This document shows positions 60,431 to 64,000 of a DNA stretch of 64,000 bases, in pieces; within the stretch, counting starts at the first letter, position 1, and each line of letters begins with the position of its first letter. The notes under the pieces were generated by a model. It saw only the letters and a program-made list of their open reading frames with translations, made no database searches and was not told the origin of the DNA. The stretch is taken from the NCBI RefSeq assembly GCF_002584535.1, contig NZ_NUOT01000029.1, forward strand, positions 1 to 64,000, written 5' to 3'. This DNA is from Bacillus cereus. GTDB lineage: Bacteria; Bacillota; Bacilli; Bacillales; Bacillaceae_G. Position numbers and translations under genes: made by a program.

Positions 60431-61387
60431 ATGAAATTTATTACATTTCGTCTTCCTTCAGAGGGAATGCGTGCTGGTTGGCTTGAAGGTGACAAAGTAA
60501 TTGATATGAATATAGCAAGTAATGGCACTCTTCCTTCATCTATGCTCGCTTTTTTAGAGAAAGCGGATGAGTATGCAGAAATAGTGCGTGGTATTCGAGA
60601 ACCAACAAGTGGTGTGTACTCACTGGAAGATGTGGAGCTTTGTGCAGCCATTCCAAATCCAGGTAGTATTCGTGACTTTTATGCGTTTGAACAACATGTC
60701 AAAACGGCTCGTGGGCGTCGTGGTTTAGATGTCGTTCCAGAGTGGTATGATATTCCTGTTTTTTATTTTACAAATCACCGTGCCGTTATTGGGCCGGAAG
60801 CTTCTGTTTCTTGCCCGAAACAATCCCAAAAGCTTGATTACGAATTAGAAATTGCTTGTGTGATTGGGAAAGAAGGAAGAAATATTTCACGTGAACAAGC
60901 AGAAGAATATATTTTCGGTTATTGTATTATGAATGACTGGAGTGCAAGAGATTTGCAAGCCGAGGAGATGAAAGTAGGACTCGGTCCAGCAAAAGGAAAG
61001 GACTTCGCTACTTCATTAGGAGCTTATCTTGTTACAAAAGAGGAATTAGATGTTTATCGCACTGGTGAACGTTATAACTTAGAAATGACTGCTCATGTGA
61101 ACGGAGAACTTTTGTCTAAAGGGAATTTCCGAGACATTTACTATACGTTTGCAGAAATGATAGAACGTGCTTCAGAGGATGTTACCTTATACCCAGGAGA
61201 TGTAATCGGTTCTGGCACGGTTGGAACTGGATGTATTTTAGAACTTGGTACAGAAAAGTGGTTACAAGATGGTGACGTTGTAGAACTTACGATCACTGGG
61301 CTAGGCACAATGCGTAATACAGTGAAAAAAGAAATGAAAGCAGGTGATGGGCATGTATTATCGTCACATGGGGGAGCTTCCTCATAA
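60431..61387 (+). CDS. Fumarylacetoacetate hydrolase family protein
   Basis: A 318-residue member of the FAH family, placed between hpd and hmgA, so it probably cleaves fumarylacetoacetate to fumarate and acetoacetate. Signature segments are KLDYELEIACVIGKEG (metal-ligand Glu), YCIMNDWSARDLQAEEM, GPAKGKDFATSLGAYLV, and GDVIGSGTVGTGCILELG near the C terminus. The start is ATG 60431 after AAGGAGGGA; GTG 60428 is adjacent. It overlaps hmgA. Confidence 0.9.
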   Translation: MKFITFRLPSEGMRAGWLEGDKVIDMNIASNGTLPSSMLAFLEKADEYAEIVRGIREPTSGVYSLEDVELCAAIPNPGSIRDFYAFEQHVKTARGRRGLDVVPEWYDIPVFYFTNHRAVIGPEASVSCPKQSQKLDYELEIACVIGKEGRNISREQAEEYIFGYCIMNDWSARDLQAEEMKVGLGPAKGKDFATSLGAYLVTKEELDVYRTGERYNLEMTAHVNGELLSKGNFRDIYYTFAEMIERASEDVTLYPGDVIGSGTVGTGCILELGTEKWLQDGDVVELTITGLGTMRNTVKKEMKAGDGHVLSSHGGASS

Positions 61388-62525
61388 GCGACACGTACAA
61401 TTTCGTAAAGAAGATGGATCACTTTATCGTGAACAGGTGATGGGAACGAAAGGTTTCTCTGGTACACAATCTATTTTGTATCATCATTATATGCCAACAG
61501 AAGTAGGGCATGCTGCATTAGCATATTCTTGTCAGTTGCAGTATGAAGAAGACGTAGCGCTCGCCCATCGTCACTTTCGTACGAAAGAAAACAAGAAAAC
61601 TGGAGATGTGATAAACGGAAGGAATTTTATATTAGGAAATGAAGATTTGTTAATTGGTGTTGTTAACCCAACAGAAAAAATGGATTATTTCTATCGTAAT
61701 GGTGATGGAGATGAAATGTTATTTGTTCATTATGGAACTGGGAAAATTGAGACGATGTTCGGAACGATTCATTACCGGAAAGGTGATTATGTAACAATCC
61801 CAATCGGAACAATTTACCGAGTTATTCCAGATGAGGGAGAGTCTAAGTTTCTTGTTGTAGAAGCAAATAGCCAAATTACAACACCGCGTCGTTATCGTAA
61901 TGAGTATGGTCAATTGTTAGAACATAGTCCTTTCTGTGAAAGAGATATCAGGGGGCCAGAGAAGTTAGAGACATACGATGAAAAAGGCGAGTTTGTCGTG
62001 ATGACAAAGTCGAGAGGTTATATGCATAAGCATGTTATGCAGCATCATCCGTTAGATGTTGTCGGTTGGGATGGATATTTATATCCTTGGGTCTTTAATG
62101 TAGAAGATTTTGAACCGATTACTGGCCGTGTTCATCAGCCACCGCCAGTCCATCAAACTTTTGAAGGGCATAACTTTGTTATTTGTTCTTTTGTGCCGCG
62201 TTTATATGATTACCATCCAGAGGCAATCCCGGCACCGTATTATCATAGTAACGTAAATAGTGATGAAGTTCTTTATTATGTAGAAGGGAACTTTATGAGC
62301 AGAAAAGGCGTAGAAGAAGGCTCAATTACACTCCACCCGAGTGGTATTCCACACGGACCGCATCCTGGAAAAACAGAAGCAAGCTTAGGGAAAAAAGAAA
62401 CAATTGAATTAGCGGTTATGATCGATACATTCCGTCCGCTCCGTATTGTGAAACAAGCACATGCGACGGAAGATGAGAAGTATATGTATAGCTGGATTGA
62501 AGAGGGTTCATATAATACGAAATAA
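61353..62525 (+). CDS. hmgA: Homogentisate 1,2-dioxygenase
   Basis: A 390-residue cupin-type iron dioxygenase that opens the homogentisate ring to maleylacetoacetate. The C-terminal metal site is seen in YYHSNVNSDEVLYYVEG (His, Glu) and LHPSGIPHGPHPG (His). The length fits the Bacillus-type HmgA, shorter than the eukaryotic form. The start ATG 61353 lies inside the fah gene after AGGTGATGGG, so translation is coupled. Confidence 0.92.
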   Translation: MYYRHMGELPHKRHVQFRKEDGSLYREQVMGTKGFSGTQSILYHHYMPTEVGHAALAYSCQLQYEEDVALAHRHFRTKENKKTGDVINGRNFILGNEDLLIGVVNPTEKMDYFYRNGDGDEMLFVHYGTGKIETMFGTIHYRKGDYVTIPIGTIYRVIPDEGESKFLVVEANSQITTPRRYRNEYGQLLEHSPFCERDIRGPEKLETYDEKGEFVVMTKSRGYMHKHVMQHHPLDVVGWDGYLYPWVFNVEDFEPITGRVHQPPPVHQTFEGHNFVICSFVPRLYDYHPEAIPAPYYHSNVNSDEVLYYVEGNFMSRKGVEEGSITLHPSGIPHGPHPGKTEASLGKKETIELAVMIDTFRPLRIVKQAHATEDEKYMYSWIEEGSYNTK

Positions 62526-62609
62526 AGTGAAACTCTAATCAGTGGGAGTCTATTCCCAGTTGATTATTAGCTCTCACGGGTAGCAATACTGCCCGCAAAT
62601 GGCTAGATA

Positions 62610-62652
62610 AGAAGAGGCATACTCATAAAATGAGTTTGCCTCTTTCTTTAGT
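62610..62652 (+). terminator. Terminator of the tyrosine-catabolic operon
   Basis: AAGAGGCA-TACTCAT / ATGAGTT-TGCCTCTT followed by TCTTTAG. Confidence 0.8.
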
Positions 62653-62750
62653 TGGAATCGACAATTTATAGAATATCAAAAATAATCATAAAAAGATATA
62701 GAGATATAGTTATATACAGTATTTACATATTGTTTATTGCTTGTTGATTA

Positions 62751-62835
62751 TATAATTTTCTGTTTATTCCGACAAAGGTATTGACTAAGAAGTGTGTTGT
62801 AAGTAAAATAAAAATAATTAAATTTTCAGAAAATT
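62751..62835 (+). promoter_or_regulatory. CodY box(es) upstream of the amino-acid permease
   Basis: AATTTTCAGAAAATT at 62821-62835 is a perfect match to the CodY consensus, 20 bp before the permease start. A weaker copy, AATTTTCTGTTTATT (12 of 15), lies near 62754-62768. Repression by CodY in amino-acid-rich conditions is expected. Confidence 0.8.
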
Positions 62836-62855
62836 GAAACTTAGAGGTGCATGCT

Positions 62856-64000
62856 ATGAAGCAAATTTTTCAGAAAAAGCCAATTGCAAAATTACTGCAG
62901 GAAAGTAAACAGAAAACATTAGCAAGAACATTGGGAGCGCTAGATTTAACAATGCTTGGGATTGGGGCTATTGTTGGAACGGGGATTTTTGTTCTTACTG
63001 GTGTTGTGGCAGCGAAACATTCTGGACCAGCTATCATCTTGTCATTCGCTATAGCTGCATTAGCTTGTGCTTTTGCTGCATTCTGTTATGCAGAATTTGC
63101 ATCTTCTGTTCCCGTTTCGGGAAGTGTTTACACGTATACATACGCGACGATGGGAGAGATATTTGCATTTTTAATTGGATGGGATTTAATGTTGGAATAT
63201 TTATTAGCAACATCTGCGGTAGCTAATGGATGGTCTGCTTATTTCCAATCTTTATTAAAAGGCTTTGGAATTCACATTCCGACCATTCTATCTTCTGCTC
63301 CTGGAACGGGAAAGGGTGGCCTTATTGATTTACCAGCTGTCATTATCATTTTAATTATGACTGTTCTTTTATCTAGAGGTGTACGTGAAAGTGCTCGCGT
63401 AAACAATATTATGGTTTTTATTAAGATAGCAGTTGTATTACTCTTTATCTTTGCTGGTTTTACTTATGTAAAGCCGGAAAACTGGACACCGTTTATGCCG
63501 TTTGGTCTCGATGGCGTAATGGCTGGGGCTGCAACAGTATTCTTTGCATTCATTGGATTTGATGCTGTATCGACAGCAGCGGAGGAGGTAAAACGTCCGC
63601 AACGTGATTTACCAATTGGTATTATAGCATCCTTACTCATTTGTACCATTCTTTATATCGTTGTTTCACTTATTTTGACAGGGATTGTACCTTATGGTGA
63701 GCTGAATATTTCTGATCCGGTAGCTTTTGCACTTCAGTTTATTGGACAAGATGGTTTAGCAGGTGTTATCTCGGTAGGAGCAATTACAGGAATTACAACT
63801 GTAATGTTAGTTATGATGTATGGGCAGGTACGTGTTTCATATGCAATGAGTCGTGATGGATTACTGCCGAAGCGTCTTGCGAAAGTTCATCCGAAATTTA
63901 AAACACCATTTTTAAATACATGGACAACAGGTATTATAGCAGCGCTTATTTCAGGTCTTATTGATTTAAATGTACTAGCCCATCTTGTAAATATGGGGAC
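62856..64000 (+). CDS. APC-family amino-acid permease (partial, runs off the window)
   Basis: The first 381 residues of a cationic/branched amino-acid permease of the YfnA/CAT type. After a short cytosolic start (MKQIFQKKPIAKLLQESKQK), helix 1 has the signature TMLGIGAIVGTGIFVLTGVV, followed by further helices and FFAFIGFDAVSTAAEEVKRP in helix 6. Start ATG 62856 has AGAGGTG upstream; an ATG at 62851 stops at once. No stop is reached at the window end. Confidence 0.9.
   Translation, partial: MKQIFQKKPIAKLLQESKQKTLARTLGALDLTMLGIGAIVGTGIFVLTGVVAAKHSGPAIILSFAIAALACAFAAFCYAEFASSVPVSGSVYTYTYATMGEIFAFLIGWDLMLEYLLATSAVANGWSAYFQSLLKGFGIHIPTILSSAPGTGKGGLIDLPAVIIILIMTVLLSRGVRESARVNNIMVFIKIAVVLLFIFAGFTYVKPENWTPFMPFGLDGVMAGAATVFFAFIGFDAVSTAAEEVKRPQRDLPIGIIASLLICTILYIVVSLILTGIVPYGELNISDPVAFALQFIGQDGLAGVISVGAITGITTVMLVMMYGQVRVSYAMSRDGLLPKRLAKVHPKFKTPFLNTWTTGIIAALISGLIDLNVLAHLVNMG

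Overview
The window is a chromosomal segment of a Bacillus cereus-group bacterium (Firmicutes, low G+C). This rests on the tRNA block followed by glycerate kinase, arginase, cdaA-cdaR-glmM and a glmS ribozyme plus glmS, on AAGGAGG-type ribosome sites, on many lipoproteins, and on B. subtilis-like families (YusW, YxeA, DUF3951). The species cannot be fixed from the sequence alone.

Layout. 1-628: the end of one tRNA (probably Phe), then Thr, Tyr, Gln, Lys, Gly and Ala tRNAs and a terminator. 744-9143: glycerate kinase, arginase, the cdaA-cdaR-glmM operon and ribozyme-controlled glmS. 9164-12141: a decayed Tn7-like element at the classical attTn7 site, with a 5-bp target duplication, a frameshifted tnsA start, an S9 peptidase and a SnoaL-like protein; a second, older Tn7-like right end follows directly. 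12597-18224: prolyl 4-hydroxylase, Bcr/CflA exporter, LPXTG surface protein and small lipoproteins. 18518-20590: an oligopeptide-binding lipoprotein under a SAM riboswitch, with a fragment of a second copy. 20851-31430: proC, glcU, modAB with its regulator, a LysR/EamA pair, plsC and paired NTF2-like lipoproteins. 31468-36836: sirC-sirB-sumT-nirD-nirB (assimilatory nitrite reductase plus siroheme synthesis) behind an FNR-type box. 37086-42130: YxeA protein, TatD-family hydrolase, DUF2334 deacetylase, SLT transglycosylase and a GalT-like protein. 42841-50440: an ABC-F protein behind a leader peptide and terminator, then a two-component system with an ABC-2 exporter resembling LnrJK-LnrLMN. 51090-56766: a complete oligopeptide ABC transporter. 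58231-58868: four tandem small-peptide genes. 59233-62525: tyrosine catabolism (hpd, fah, hmgA). 62856 to the end: an amino-acid permease behind a perfect CodY box.

The most notable system is a dispersed set of very small hydrophobic or amphipathic peptide genes (18-40 codons). They lie behind one conserved promoter: a 40-bp element CTTACA-N4-TGTAA-N6-TGTAAG plus a TAATTCGATAGT-like tail, with a -10 hexamer always 59 bp from the element's first base. Eight copies have this geometry (near 23110, 26143, 28663, 29657, 36982, 37518, 37699 and 42712), and a diverged ninth precedes the tandem array at 58231. The core matches the TNACA-N4-TGTAA operator known for BceR/YxdJ-type response regulators, and one target is a YxeA-family gene, as in the B. 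subtilis Yxd regulon. I infer a cell-envelope or antimicrobial-peptide stress regulon whose main outputs are families of short membrane-active peptides; their function is unknown.
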